A DNA stretch of 40,587 nucleotides from an uncultured Acetatifactor sp. (GCA_934433135.1 CAKRZO010000028.1:1-40587), one strand, 5' to 3'; counted from the first letter of the stretch, positions 9,183 to 18,163 are shown. Translations and numbers: made by a program. The notes: generated from the sequence alone by a model not told the origin.

Positions 9183-9256
9183 AAGAAAAAGAAAGGCATA
9201 AAACAAGATAAAAAGGGTCAATAAATAGCGGAAAATCAGTAGAAAGGATAAAAGAA

Positions 9257-10174
9257 ATGAAGGAAAAGAGAATTCCCATTATAATCGACACAGATATCGG
9301 AGGAGATATGGACGACACCTGGGCTTTGGCAATGGCACTGAAAGCTCCTGAACTGGATCTTAAGATGGTAGTTACCAGCTGCGACGATCCAATGTACCGG
9401 GCACGGATTATCGCAAAGATGTGCGAAAGAGCGGGAAGGACGGATGTGGCAGTCGCGAAAGGGCTTCGGACGCCGGACGGTGTCAGATATCAGGCGGGAT
9501 GGACAGAAGGATATGATCTTTCCAAGTATCCGGGAAAGGTTTATGAAGATGGAATCGGTGCAATGATTGACCTGATTCGAAACAGTGAAGAGGAAATAAC
9601 GCTGATTACCATCGGCAATACCCATAATATTCCGGAATTGTTAAAACGTGCACCCGAGGTTGCAGGAAAAGTCAGAGTAATCGGTATGTTCGGAAGTGTT
9701 TATACAGGATATCCCTGGGATAACGGCAAGATTTCCAAAGAAACAAATGTGGTAAGTGATATTCCATCCGCTAAAATCTATCTGTCAAGCTTTAATAAGA
9801 TTGAAATCACACCGCTGGATACCTGTAAGGAAATTGTGATTGACAAGGGACGTATGGAGAAAATCGTTCGGAAAGCAAAGACAGATCCGCTGGTAAGTGC
9901 CGTTCTGGAAAATTTTGAAGTGTGGAAGCATCATGGTCCCTTCTGGCAGGCACAGTTAGGAAAGCATGATTTCTCCTCTGATTTGTATGATACGGTAGCT
10001 GTTTATATGGCAATTACCCATGAGAATCTGGAGTTCGAACGCCTGAAACTCTCCGTAGATGATGCCGGATATACGGTTATCGACCGGGAAAACGGACATG
10101 ACGTGGACGTGGCGGTTCGATGGAAGGACAAAGAAAAATTTATCGATTACCTGACCAATGTATTTCTGGCTTAA
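9257..10174 (+). CDS. Inosine-uridine preferring nucleoside hydrolase family protein
   Basis: A 305-residue protein with the calcium-binding N-terminal motif IIIDTDIGGDMDDTWALAMA (Asp11, Asp13, Asp19, Asp20), the hallmark of the IU-nucleoside hydrolase fold. Further family features are ITLITIGNTHNIPELLKRAP, TNVVSDIPSAKIYL and YDTVAVYMA. Characterised members cleave the N-glycosidic bond of ribonucleosides. This branch, with DTDIGGDMDD rather than DTDPGxDD, is often found near sugar genes and may use another N- or O-glycoside. No signal peptide is present. An RBS-like GAAAGG precedes the start, and the gene lies in the same orientation as the glycosidases. Confidence 0.82.
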   Translation: MKEKRIPIIIDTDIGGDMDDTWALAMALKAPELDLKMVVTSCDDPMYRARIIAKMCERAGRTDVAVAKGLRTPDGVRYQAGWTEGYDLSKYPGKVYEDGIGAMIDLIRNSEEEITLITIGNTHNIPELLKRAPEVAGKVRVIGMFGSVYTGYPWDNGKISKETNVVSDIPSAKIYLSSFNKIEITPLDTCKEIVIDKGRMEKIVRKAKTDPLVSAVLENFEVWKHHGPFWQAQLGKHDFSSDLYDTVAVYMAITHENLEFERLKLSVDDAGYTVIDRENGHDVDVAVRWKDKEKFIDYLTNVFLA

Positions 10175-10264
10175 CGAGACAGGATGCTCATGCTTGGAAA
10201 GGGAGAGGTTGAAAGTTCTGATATAAAATAGAAAAGTAAAAAGTCCTTTCAAAAAGTTTACGAA

Positions 10265-10592
10265 ATGCATTATATAATATGCAAAGAGATGGGATTCGGC
10301 GGCTACTTTGTACATTCCAGGACGGGGCTGATCACGGAATATCTCGGAGAAAAATGGTTTTTACTGGTCAGATCCTGTGCAAAATACGGAAAACACCTCG
10401 GCATGGAAACCTGGTTATATGATGAAGACCGGCTGCCGAGCGATAAAAATTGCTCCATGTTTAGGTGATTTGTCATTTGCCGAAGGGATGTTTCCTACAC
10501 CTTACGGAGATATTTTTGTTCGGCATGAAAAGAGGGATGGAAAAATCTATACGGAAAAGCGAGTTCCGGATGGAATTAAGGTTATAGAATAA
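10265..10592 (+). pseudogene. Relic: GH106-like N-terminal piece joined to a GH78-like C-terminal piece
   Basis: The first part encodes KEMGFGGYFVHSRTGLITEY, then LGMETWLYDEDRLPS. This is the substrate-binding start of GH106-type rhamnosidases and related enzymes (GFGGFFMHSR...LYDEDRWPSG), and it stops at about 10445. Another frame then encodes IKIAPCLGDLSFAEG and PTPYGDIFV to a stop at 10590-10592, like the last 45 residues of GH78 rhamnosidases. Everything between, many hundreds of codons, is missing, and the frame changes at the junction. It is not a working gene. It shows that at least one, probably two, further rhamnosidases once stood here. Confidence 0.75.
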
Positions 10593-10604
10593 AGGGAGAG
10601 AATT

Positions 10605-11849
10605 ATGGCTGTCTATTATATTGATAATGTAGCGGGAAAGGCACAGAACGATGGTAAAAGTCCGGAATTCCCACTTGATACAAATATCGGATTAAAGGTT
10701 ATGCCGGGGGATAGCGTGCTTTTTAGGCGTGGAAATTTTATACGAGGATCCCTTCATAACATGGAAGGTACGGAAGGAAATCCTATAACATACGGGGCGT
10801 ATGGAGAAGGTGAGAACCCTGTTTTTTGCGGATCGGAGGATGTCAGCTGCGAGAATGACTGGGACGAAGTTGAAAAAAATATTTGGAAGTGTCGAAGAAA
10901 ATTCTCTACAGAGGTATGTAATGTTATTTTCCCCAATGGTTATGGCGTATTACGCTGGGAATATGAAGAGCTGACTGCCCAAGGTGATTTTTATGACATA
11001 TGTTTTGGATTTTCCAACGCAAACCGGGAGATGACAGAACATGGATTTTACATCTATTCTGAAAAAAATCCGGCAGTGTATTATGAACATATTGAGGTTG
11101 TGATCAGAACGAACCGCGAACTGGCGAAAAACGGTCATGATATGCAATACCATGATCTGACGTTCATTAATAACGGGGTTCATGCGATTGCCGGTGAACT
11201 TGCAAGTCGTAACTTACATATTAAAGGCTGTAAGTTTTTTAACATTGGTGGCAGCGTATGGAATAAAGATAGAAAAATCCGATTTGGTAATGGCGTGGAA
11301 TTTTGGGACGTTGCAGAAAACGTTACAGTTGAGGACTGCGAATTTGATAATATATACGATTCTGCAGTAACGCATCAGGGCGGTTCGGCATCGCCGGCAA
11401 AAAATCTCATTATCAGAAATAATATTTTTAAAAGATGTGGTATGGCAGCTTACGAACAGCGGGACGTACTGCCGGAAAGCGGAGAATTTACAGGAAATAT
11501 CTGTCTTGCAGCAGGAGAAGGGTTCTCTCATATGGGAATAGAACTTCCGAGATATTCGGAAATATATCCGCAACCTATGGGACATCATATATTTATGTGG
11601 CGAATAGATACTTGTGAGGGAAAAACCGATTTCAGAATAAACGATAATACATTTGGAGATGCACCGTATGGTGCAATGATTTATTCCATTTGCGGACGTG
11701 AACCGGAGGAAAAAATAGAAATCGATTATAATTTATATAATTGCAAAAAATATGCATTGATTAATAAATATTACGGGACAGCCTTCTATGATTTTGAAGA
11801 ATACAGGCGTGTAACTAATAAAGATAAACATTCAAAGTTGGAGAATTAA
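10605..11849 (+). CDS. Right-handed parallel beta-helix protein, probable carbohydrate-active enzyme
   Basis: A 414-residue protein. It starts YYIDNVAGKAQNDGKSPEFP, a common opening of parallel beta-helix proteins that resemble polysaccharide lyases and pectinases. The middle shows coil-like repeats such as NLHIKGCKFFNIGG, NVTVEDCEFDNIYDSAV and NLIIRNNIFKRCG, as expected for stacked helix rungs. No signal peptide is visible, which is unusual for pectinase-like folds and fits intracellular processing of small oligosaccharides. GGGAGAG precedes the ATG, and the GH3 gene follows after 3 bases. The catalytic type, lyase, hydrolase or epimerase, cannot be told from the sequence alone. Confidence 0.75.
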   Translation: MAVYYIDNVAGKAQNDGKSPEFPLDTNIGLKVMPGDSVLFRRGNFIRGSLHNMEGTEGNPITYGAYGEGENPVFCGSEDVSCENDWDEVEKNIWKCRRKFSTEVCNVIFPNGYGVLRWEYEELTAQGDFYDICFGFSNANREMTEHGFYIYSEKNPAVYYEHIEVVIRTNRELAKNGHDMQYHDLTFINNGVHAIAGELASRNLHIKGCKFFNIGGSVWNKDRKIRFGNGVEFWDVAENVTVEDCEFDNIYDSAVTHQGGSASPAKNLIIRNNIFKRCGMAAYEQRDVLPESGEFTGNICLAAGEGFSHMGIELPRYSEIYPQPMGHHIFMWRIDTCEGKTDFRINDNTFGDAPYGAMIYSICGREPEEKIEIDYNLYNCKKYALINKYYGTAFYDFEEYRRVTNKDKHSKLEN

Positions 11850-11852
11850 AAA

Positions 11853-13367
11853 ATGGATTACAATAAAATGACACTGAAAGAAAAAGTGCTGATGACTTTT
11901 GTGGTAACGATCCGCGAAATAAACAAACACGGAGGTCCGGAAACGTTTTTTGAAAAATATCCGGTCGGAGCGATGTATTTTAATGAGACAAAGGATATTG
12001 ATATTTTATGTGGCAAATTGCCGGAGCTTGGTACCGGTATGCGTCGTGAGACTTTGCATAGATGCATTGCTGCGTCAAAGCGAAAAATGCTTGTGTGTGC
12101 GGACGAAGGAACGGTTTACGGACAGCAACAAAGACACTGTATGTGTTCCGGATGTTATTCAGGGAGAGAAGATACTTCTTATACCCTTGGAAAGCTGCTT
12201 GGAATGCAGATGAATGATAATGAGGTGGATTGGCTTTTGGGACCTGCTGTAGATGCCAATTTTATGCGCCGGAATCCGAATATGGAAGAAACGGCAAAAT
12301 GTCAGCGTGCTGTTGTACGCGGAATACAAGACCAGGGTGTCTGTGCAACAGTAAAACATTTTCCGGGGCTTCTGACAAATCCGGTAAATATGCACTACGC
12401 ACCCGGTAAAAATACAATGGACTTTGAAACGTGGTGGAGTACATATGGATATTTGTATAAGGAACTTTTTGACGAAGATGCCATGTGCGTAATGACAACG
12501 CACGTAACACTGCGTTCTTTTTCCGAAAAATCGGATAATGGGTATTATCCGATAGCAACATTTTCACACGATCTTACCACAAAACTTTTAAAAGAAAAGC
12601 TCGGTTTTAAAGGTGCTGTTGTAACAGATGCGCTCATAATGGGTGGAATGGCAACTGGAGATCTCATCGCGGAAACCGTGCAGGCTTTTGCAGCCGGAGC
12701 GGATTTACTGCTGTGGCCGCCGATTGAGGCAGCGGATGTAATTTGCCAAAAGCTCGAAAGCGGCGAAATCCCGATGAGCCGCCTCGATGACGCACTAGAA
12801 AGAATTGAAAGAATGAGAACTTTTCGTGAAAAGGCACTTACAGAAAAAAGCTTTGAAAAACCTTCAGCGCAACGGGCGGATGAACTTGCGCGGAGAACGA
12901 TAAAAGAAAGCACAATAGTACTGAAAGACGAAAATAGAATGATTCCTCTTTCACCTGACAGATACGAAAAAATTCTTATTCTTGAAGCCTGCGATGATAC
13001 AGATAAGGATTCGTGCCGTCTTATTAAGGAGAATCTGGAAAATGCAGGATTTTCGGTAGATATTAAACATGATATTTATGATGCTTCTTCAAGAGTATGT
13101 TGGCAGGATGATATCGACAAACTACAGGCACAATATGATGCAATAATTGTGAATTTAAGTGCGGAAGATGCTTTTTGGACAGAACCATATATGTTAGTAT
13201 GGGCTTCACACTTATTGAAAAAGGAAAAGAAACTCATTATTAACTGGGCCAGCAACTATTTGGCAGACGATTATTTCCCGGAGGAAAAAACAATTATTCA
13301 GTGTGGTAATCCGATTTGCAAATATTCTGCGGATTGTGTGACTGAACTTCTGTTAGGACAAATATGA
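11853..13367 (+). CDS. Glycoside hydrolase family 3 protein
   Basis: A 504-residue GH3 enzyme with the N-terminal TIM barrel. GVCATVKHFPG (residues about 162-172) is the substrate-binding Lys-His segment, and Asp259 in KGAVVTDALIMGGM is the nucleophile. A shorter second domain follows (IKESTIVLKDENRMIPL) and contains the usual alpha/beta sandwich beginning. The order resembles NagZ-like and related GH3 members of about 500 residues rather than the 700-plus residue beta-glucosidases. The NagZ His-Asp loop after KHFPG is not conserved (LLTNPVNMHY), so N-acetylhexosaminidase activity should not be assumed. No signal peptide. It is in an operon with the beta-helix protein (3-base gap). Confidence 0.85.
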   Translation: MDYNKMTLKEKVLMTFVVTIREINKHGGPETFFEKYPVGAMYFNETKDIDILCGKLPELGTGMRRETLHRCIAASKRKMLVCADEGTVYGQQQRHCMCSGCYSGREDTSYTLGKLLGMQMNDNEVDWLLGPAVDANFMRRNPNMEETAKCQRAVVRGIQDQGVCATVKHFPGLLTNPVNMHYAPGKNTMDFETWWSTYGYLYKELFDEDAMCVMTTHVTLRSFSEKSDNGYYPIATFSHDLTTKLLKEKLGFKGAVVTDALIMGGMATGDLIAETVQAFAAGADLLLWPPIEAADVICQKLESGEIPMSRLDDALERIERMRTFREKALTEKSFEKPSAQRADELARRTIKESTIVLKDENRMIPLSPDRYEKILILEACDDTDKDSCRLIKENLENAGFSVDIKHDIYDASSRVCWQDDIDKLQAQYDAIIVNLSAEDAFWTEPYMLVWASHLLKKEKKLIINWASNYLADDYFPEEKTIIQCGNPICKYSADCVTELLLGQI

Positions 13368-13438
13368 AAAGACTGAACTATAATAAACCGGCAGAATGGC
13401 AGGCCTGCGTGCCGGAAGAGGTAAAACATTATGAATGA
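13364..13438 (+). pseudogene. 24-codon ORF, probable remnant of a glycosidase start
   Basis: An ATG overlaps the GH3 stop (ATGA), and the frame encodes MKRLNYNKPAEWQACVPEEV and four more residues before a TGA that overlaps the next gene start. The opening LNYNKPAEW resembles the first residues of GH95-type fucosidases and similar enzymes (LWYNKPAxxW...), while the rest does not. The simplest reading is another deletion scar. It could also be a short coupling peptide that carries ribosomes from the GH3 gene into the isomerase gene. Confidence 0.35.
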
Positions 13439-14312
13439 AGTATCTATGAATTATAATATTGCCAGAGCGGTAAGAGGGAATGAAACATTTGATGAAATGA
13501 TAGATTCGGATATGAAAATGTATTCTGAGTCTGGGTTCAGGTATATTGATGCGGATTTGTCTTACCTGACTTCAGGGTGGGACAAAAACAGCCCGTTAGG
13601 CAATGAAAATTGGGAAACGACAGCATATAAATTTAAAGAGTGTGCGGAGAAAAACGGAATTGCTTTCTATCAGGTTCACGGAGCTATGTTTGATTATTTC
13701 GCAATCAAAGAACCGGGTATTTCTGATGAATTAACGGAAAAGAGTGTAAGAATAGCCGGAATACTCGGTGCAAAGTATATTGTTTTTCATCCACATTACT
13801 TTAAAGAATTTACAGTGGAACAAAATATAAGAAAAACGTTTTACGATTTTGAACGTCTTTTAAAGTTGACAGGTAATGTGGGTGTAGGACTGCTAATTGA
13901 AAATATGCCCAATTGGGGAAATCATTTTAATAAAACCGAAGATATAATGGAAGTTGTTGATTATTTTAATACAGAAAAATTTGGCATTTGTTGGGATACA
14001 AGTCATGCATCAATGGAATATAAAAACGAACAGGATAAGGAAATATTAAAAGCGGGGAAAAGGATAAAAGCACTGCATATGTCTGATAATCTGTTTCGTA
14101 CACAGCCGCCGCATGCCTTTACGGATGACCATATGATGCCCTTTGAGGGATATATAGACTGGAAAAGAATTAAGACTGCACTCAGAAAAGCGCAATACCA
14201 GGGGATCTATAACCTTGAACTTTTGAATTACTCTGCAATGCCTGTTGCCGCGCAAAAGCAGAGTATAAAGCTTGCTTATACAATCGCAGATCATATAGCA
14301 AACAGCCTGTAA
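13431..14312 (+). CDS. Sugar phosphate isomerase/epimerase-like TIM-barrel protein
   Basis: A 293-residue protein of the xylose-isomerase-like TIM barrel superfamily (AP_endonuc_2). Metal-site segments are visible: IAFYQVHGAMFD, AKYIVFHPHYF, VGLLIENMPNW (Glu), FGICWDTSHASM (Asp/His), IKALHMSDN (His) and a late Glu in GIYNLELLNYS. Such proteins isomerise or epimerise free or phosphorylated sugars, for example L-rhamnose isomerase-like, tagatose/psicose epimerase-like and inositol-pathway enzymes. In this locus it would plausibly convert a released monosaccharide. The start has GAGG about 10 bases upstream and overlaps the preceding 24-codon ORF. Confidence 0.8.
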   Translation: MNEVSMNYNIARAVRGNETFDEMIDSDMKMYSESGFRYIDADLSYLTSGWDKNSPLGNENWETTAYKFKECAEKNGIAFYQVHGAMFDYFAIKEPGISDELTEKSVRIAGILGAKYIVFHPHYFKEFTVEQNIRKTFYDFERLLKLTGNVGVGLLIENMPNWGNHFNKTEDIMEVVDYFNTEKFGICWDTSHASMEYKNEQDKEILKAGKRIKALHMSDNLFRTQPPHAFTDDHMMPFEGYIDWKRIKTALRKAQYQGIYNLELLNYSAMPVAAQKQSIKLAYTIADHIANSL

Positions 14313-14367
14313 CCATATTTTAAAAGAGCTGGGTATTGAAAAATGAGTTCAGGTTATTGGAGGAAAT

Positions 14368-15026
14368 ATGGAGTTTACAATAAAAGCAGCGGAGCATACC
14401 GAAATTGAGGTAATAGAAAAAAACGCAAATGCCAATATTCAAATTTTTGAAATCTGTGTTCGGCACGATCAGTTTATGAAACCGAAAAAAAGCATGATCT
14501 GGTTTGAAATCCCGTGCTGTAAAACAGTAGGTACATTCAGCCCCTGTACGGATTTTGATCGTTCTGTGAATGCAGGATGGAAAGCGGGAGGAGTAAGATG
14601 ATGGATAGTATACAGACGCCGAAAATCCACAATTTTATTATTGTGGTGACTGGGTTCCCGCAAAGAGAAAATTTCCCGATATGAAGGCATTTGCAGAGGA
14701 AAAAGGAAATTTTGCTTGGCGGTAAGTTGCGGGTAAGAAAGCCTGAAATGAATTATACAGAATCATCCGTAGAGCGGGACAAGGAGAAAATACGGATAAT
14801 TTATGCACCTGTTTTATGTGAAGTCGGCAAGTTTGATGAGGAAATTGTGATCAATGCGAGCGGTGAAAGAAAAAACATATTTTGCAGCGATACTTATGAT
14901 ATAAAATATGAGGTATATGACTGTATGGGTAATGTAAGGGCAAAGGGGGAAATTTTTGCGGGGGAAAACCTGATCATGAATGTACCCAAGGCAGGAATGG
15001 TCGTGTTTCGGAAAAATTTTGTATAA
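14368..15026 (+). pseudogene. Collapsed GH36-like alpha-galactosidase gene
   Basis: Three pieces of one gene remain. Bases 14368-14601 encode a convincing N-terminus after GGAGGAAA (MEFTIKAAEHTEIEVIE, then FEICVRHDQFMKPKKSM and TFSPCTDFDRSVN). A short piece around 14625-14700 encodes YYCGDWVPAKRKFPDMKAFA, typical of the GH36 barrel. The piece from about 14700 to 15026 encodes the C-terminal beta domain (FDEEIVINASGERKNIFCSD to MVVFRKNFV). About 77, 25 and 100 codons survive of a family normally above 600 residues. Frame changes and missing catalytic segments show it is dead. The family call is from recognised motifs and moderately sure. Confidence 0.75.
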
Positions 15027-15102
15027 TGTTTTCACTGTCCGGTTAAACGATATGGAAAAAAACGGCAGTGATATTGGGATGGAAAAAAGGGAACGTCTAA
15101 GG

Positions 15103-15108
15103 TATAAT
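15103..15108 (+). promoter_or_regulatory. Possible -10 element for the YesN/YesM operon
   Basis: A TATAAT-matching hexamer lies about 70 bases before the response-regulator start. I find no good -35 at 16-18 bases. An activator-dependent promoter is possible, but support is weak. Confidence 0.3.
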
Positions 15109-15175
15109 AGAGGAAAAGAACGGGAGAAGCTTCCGACAGAAGCAATCTGCGGACTGGAAAAGAGGAAGAAACCGA

Positions 15176-16267
15176 ATGTATCGACTGATCATTGTGGATG
15201 ATGACGAAATCATCCGGGAAGGGCTGGTAAACTGTGTAGACTGGAAAACGCTGGGATTTGAAGTGGTGGGAGCATTTGAGGATGGAAAGGATGCCATAGA
15301 ATGGCTTTCCGCCAATCCGGTAGATGCGGTTTTTACCGATGTGCAGATGTTCCAGGTCTCTGGTGTGGAACTGGCGAAATATGTATACCGGAATCATCCT
15401 CATGTGAAAGTAGTGGAGTTAAGCGGATATAAAGAGTTTCAATATATCCGGGAATCTATGAGCTATGACGTATGTGATTACATTCTGAAGCCGGTTGATG
15501 CCAAAGAGGTTGAGCAGGTATTTACCAGAGTAAGGGAAAAACTGGACAAAGAACAAAAGGAGAGGGAAAATCGACAGTTTCAATTTTCCTTCTATGAGAC
15601 CGAAGAATATACCGGACTGATACAAGTTACCAGACAGCTGATCGACAATGTCTGGCAAGGCGACAGAGAGACTTTGCAGAAGAATCTGCATAACCTGGAA
15701 AGAAGAGTACAGCAGTTTCCGCAGTACGGTATTTATACGACTGTGGTAAAACTGCTGGAACAGTTGTATCAGGAACTGCCGGGCAAAGGGATCCGGCCAT
15801 CCGGAAGACTTTCCCATACTGTGGTTTTGAAGGAGTTGGACGGTCTGCAGGAAGAAATGCTTTTTGAAAAAGTGGAGGAAATCCTGTGCCGATTCGTACA
15901 TTTTCTGGAAAACCAGAGAAAAAGCAGTCTGAAAAACCCCATCGAGAAGGCAAAAGAATACATTGAAGGCCATTATCGGGAAAATTTAAGCGTATCCCAG
16001 ATCGGAGCCATTGTCTTTCTGAATCCCAATTACCTGTCCAGGGAGTTTAAGCGCATTGTGGGAATGAATCTGACGGATTATATTACCAAAGTCAGAATGG
16101 AAGCGGCGATACAGTGTATGAGGGCAGGAAAGCACAATGCAGGAGAAATCGGATTTCTTGCCGGATATGAGAATACAAGATATTTTCATAAGGTATTCAA
16201 AGAATATACAGGTTATACCGTTAAGCAATATCAGAAAATACTGGCGGAGAACCAAAAGGAACGATAG
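15176..16267 (+). CDS. Two-component response regulator, YesN type (receiver plus AraC HTH)
   Basis: A 363-residue regulator. The receiver domain (residues 1-120) has the acidic pocket VDDDE (Asp8-Asp10), the phosphoacceptor Asp55 in VFTDVQMF (the usual MP is MF here), and the Lys in DYILKPVD. A middle helical linker (130-255) is followed by two AraC-type helix-turn-helix motifs at about 262-358 (LSVSQIGAIVFLNPNYLSRE and AGEIGFLAGYENTRYFHKVF). AGAGGAAG precedes the ATG. The kinase gene follows after about 14 bases. YesN/YesM pairs commonly activate nearby CUT1 transporter and glycosidase operons, so the locus at 225-14312 is the likely target. A relic of a paralogue lies at 7745-8001. Confidence 0.9.
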   Translation: MYRLIIVDDDEIIREGLVNCVDWKTLGFEVVGAFEDGKDAIEWLSANPVDAVFTDVQMFQVSGVELAKYVYRNHPHVKVVELSGYKEFQYIRESMSYDVCDYILKPVDAKEVEQVFTRVREKLDKEQKERENRQFQFSFYETEEYTGLIQVTRQLIDNVWQGDRETLQKNLHNLERRVQQFPQYGIYTTVVKLLEQLYQELPGKGIRPSGRLSHTVVLKELDGLQEEMLFEKVEEILCRFVHFLENQRKSSLKNPIEKAKEYIEGHYRENLSVSQIGAIVFLNPNYLSREFKRIVGMNLTDYITKVRMEAAIQCMRAGKHNAGEIGFLAGYENTRYFHKVFKEYTGYTVKQYQKILAENQKER

Positions 16268-16281
16268 AGGGAGTGGCTGCA

Positions 16282-18021
16282 ATGCGATATCTGAAGAAAT
16301 GGTGGAAAAGTCTGTTTACGAAAAATTTCATTGTGGCATTGTTTTTGATTACTCTGCCTGTCTTTATAGGTGTGATCTTCTACAGCAGAAATATGGAAAG
16401 TATTTACCTGGATGAAATCTGCCAGGTAAACCTGGAAAAATTGCAGAATGACAAGGAACTGGTGGAAACCTTGCTCAAGCAGGGGGATTACCTGGCCTAC
16501 AGTCTGCTTTCCCGGGAGGAGACGAAAATCTACTGCGAATGGGATCAAACCAGTGAGTTTTATGCGGATGCAGTGTTGTCGCTGCATGATGAGATTACAT
16601 TTATTCTGGATACCCATGCTTACATTGCATCCATCCAGATTTATTCTGTTGCGAAAGAGTATATGCTCGGACGCGGTGAACTGTGGGATGCCGGGAGTAT
16701 GAGAGATCAGACCTGGAGACCGGCAGTGGAGTCGCTGCAGCATAAAAGAAAAATTCAGTTCCGTAAGAAAAATGATATTTATCCTTGTTATCTTTCCATG
16801 ACTTATCCGATTCTCGGAAAAAATACAAAGGTAATCGGTGCGGTAGTCATGGATATCAGTATCGAGAAAATGGCAAAGCTGATTGCCGGAGGAGATACCG
16901 ACACGGAATACTTCTGGTTGGGAGAAGGGGGAGAATTGTACTTTTGCCAGGATTACAAGTGGATGGAGACCCATGATCGAATTCCGGAGTCTCTGCAGTC
17001 CATCAGAGAGGTGGAAGCGGACGCGGCGCAGATGCAATGGATAAACGGGGAGGCCAGGATAACAGCCTGTGTGGATTCGGAGTATTTTCCCTGGAAATAT
17101 TACGCTGTTAATACCGCTGAGAGTTATCTTGAGAAAGTGAATCATTTCAATCGGGTTATTTTGAATGTTGTGGCGGCGACAGTTTTTATTTATACTCTCA
17201 TTTCGTTGCTCCTTGCTTTTTATTCCTATCGTCCGGTTAAAAGCATTTCCCAATGTATTCCTCTGCGGGGAAACAGTGCCGGAGAGGAAAGAGAGGACGA
17301 TGATATATCCCGGATCAAGAGTTGGATCCGGGATACCTGGCAGGAAAACCGTCAGCTGCAAATCGACATAGATGAGAGGGTAAGAATGCTGGAGGAAATG
17401 CAGCTGTATGCGCTGCAGAATCAGATTAATCCGCACTTTCTGTATAATACCATGGATACGATAAACTGGACAGCTGTGAAATACCTGGGCAGCGAGAATG
17501 AAGTATCCGATATGCTGAAGAAATTAGCGCAGCTGCTTCGGGTGGGACTCGGCAAAGATATTCTGACAACTGTGGAAGAGGAATTGGAGCACGTACGGAT
17601 TTATTTGCAACTGGTGGAAAAACGGTATAAAAACCGTCTGCAGGTAGAATGGGGCATCGATGAGGCGATCCTGCAGGACGGAATTGTCAAATTATCCATA
17701 CAGCCGATTATTGAGAATGCACTGACGCACGGATTGAAGGACAATCGTTATTACGGAATCATTTCTATCACCGGACAGTTGGCGGGGGAACAGGTTATTT
17801 TAAAAATTCGGGATAACGGCAGCGGAATGGAACCGGAAAAGATAGAAGAGTGGAATCGTCAGTTGGAAAAAGAAGAACTGTATATCTGCCATCATATTGG
17901 GATGATGAATGTAAATCAGCGCTTTAAACTGGTATTCGGAAAAGAAAGCGGACTGAAACTGTCACAGGAAGCTGATCTGTTTACGGTAACGGTAACTTTC
18001 CCGGCAATGAAGGTTTTTTAA
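16282..18021 (+). CDS. Sensor histidine kinase, YesM type
   Basis: A 579-residue membrane kinase. I take the ATG at 16282, because AGGGAG at 16266-16271 suits it better than the in-frame GTG at 16273. Two membrane segments (residues about 14-36 and 290-315) flank an extracellular sensor domain of about 250 residues. A coiled HAMP-like stretch leads to the His_kinase domain with His385 in NQINPHFLYNTMDTINW. The HATPase_c domain follows, with N box IQPIIENALTHGL and G box IRDNGSGM. It should phosphorylate the regulator at 15176 in response to an extracellular or binding-protein-presented sugar. Its HATPase coding region is nearly identical to the relic segment at about 7878-8001. Confidence 0.9.
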   Translation: MRYLKKWWKSLFTKNFIVALFLITLPVFIGVIFYSRNMESIYLDEICQVNLEKLQNDKELVETLLKQGDYLAYSLLSREETKIYCEWDQTSEFYADAVLSLHDEITFILDTHAYIASIQIYSVAKEYMLGRGELWDAGSMRDQTWRPAVESLQHKRKIQFRKKNDIYPCYLSMTYPILGKNTKVIGAVVMDISIEKMAKLIAGGDTDTEYFWLGEGGELYFCQDYKWMETHDRIPESLQSIREVEADAAQMQWINGEARITACVDSEYFPWKYYAVNTAESYLEKVNHFNRVILNVVAATVFIYTLISLLLAFYSYRPVKSISQCIPLRGNSAGEEREDDDISRIKSWIRDTWQENRQLQIDIDERVRMLEEMQLYALQNQINPHFLYNTMDTINWTAVKYLGSENEVSDMLKKLAQLLRVGLGKDILTTVEEELEHVRIYLQLVEKRYKNRLQVEWGIDEAILQDGIVKLSIQPIIENALTHGLKDNRYYGIISITGQLAGEQVILKIRDNGSGMEPEKIEEWNRQLEKEELYICHHIGMMNVNQRFKLVFGKESGLKLSQEADLFTVTVTFPAMKVF

Positions 18022-18092
18022 ATGGGAACCGTTTTGCAGATAAGTGTCAAAGGGCAGACTCATGGGGATTCCAATGAGAAGAGCAGTTTCTG

Positions 18093-18121
18093 TTGACAAA
18101 ATACGTACAAAATAGGATAAT
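18093..18121 (+). promoter_or_regulatory. Strong housekeeping-type promoter of the SGNH hydrolase gene
   Basis: TTGACA (18093-18098), 17-base spacer, GATAAT (18116-18121). Predicted transcription start is near 18128, placing the hairpin at 18131-18163 at the very 5' end of the mRNA. It ends the YesN/YesM operon region and starts a new unit. Confidence 0.75.
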
Positions 18122-18130
18122 AGACGAAAA

Positions 18131-18163
18131 AAGCTGCCGCATATTTGGTATGTGCGGCAGCTT
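18131..18163 (-). terminator. GC-rich hairpin in the 5' leader, terminator-like on the minus strand
   Basis: aagctgccgc (18131-18140) pairs with gcggcagctt (18154-18163). Read on the + strand the stem is followed by attaaggag, the ribosome binding site, with no T tract. Read on the minus strand it is followed by a run of six T, which is a good intrinsic terminator. No minus-strand gene ends here, so its job may be to block antisense transcription or to stabilise the 5' end of the + strand mRNA. Confidence 0.55.
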
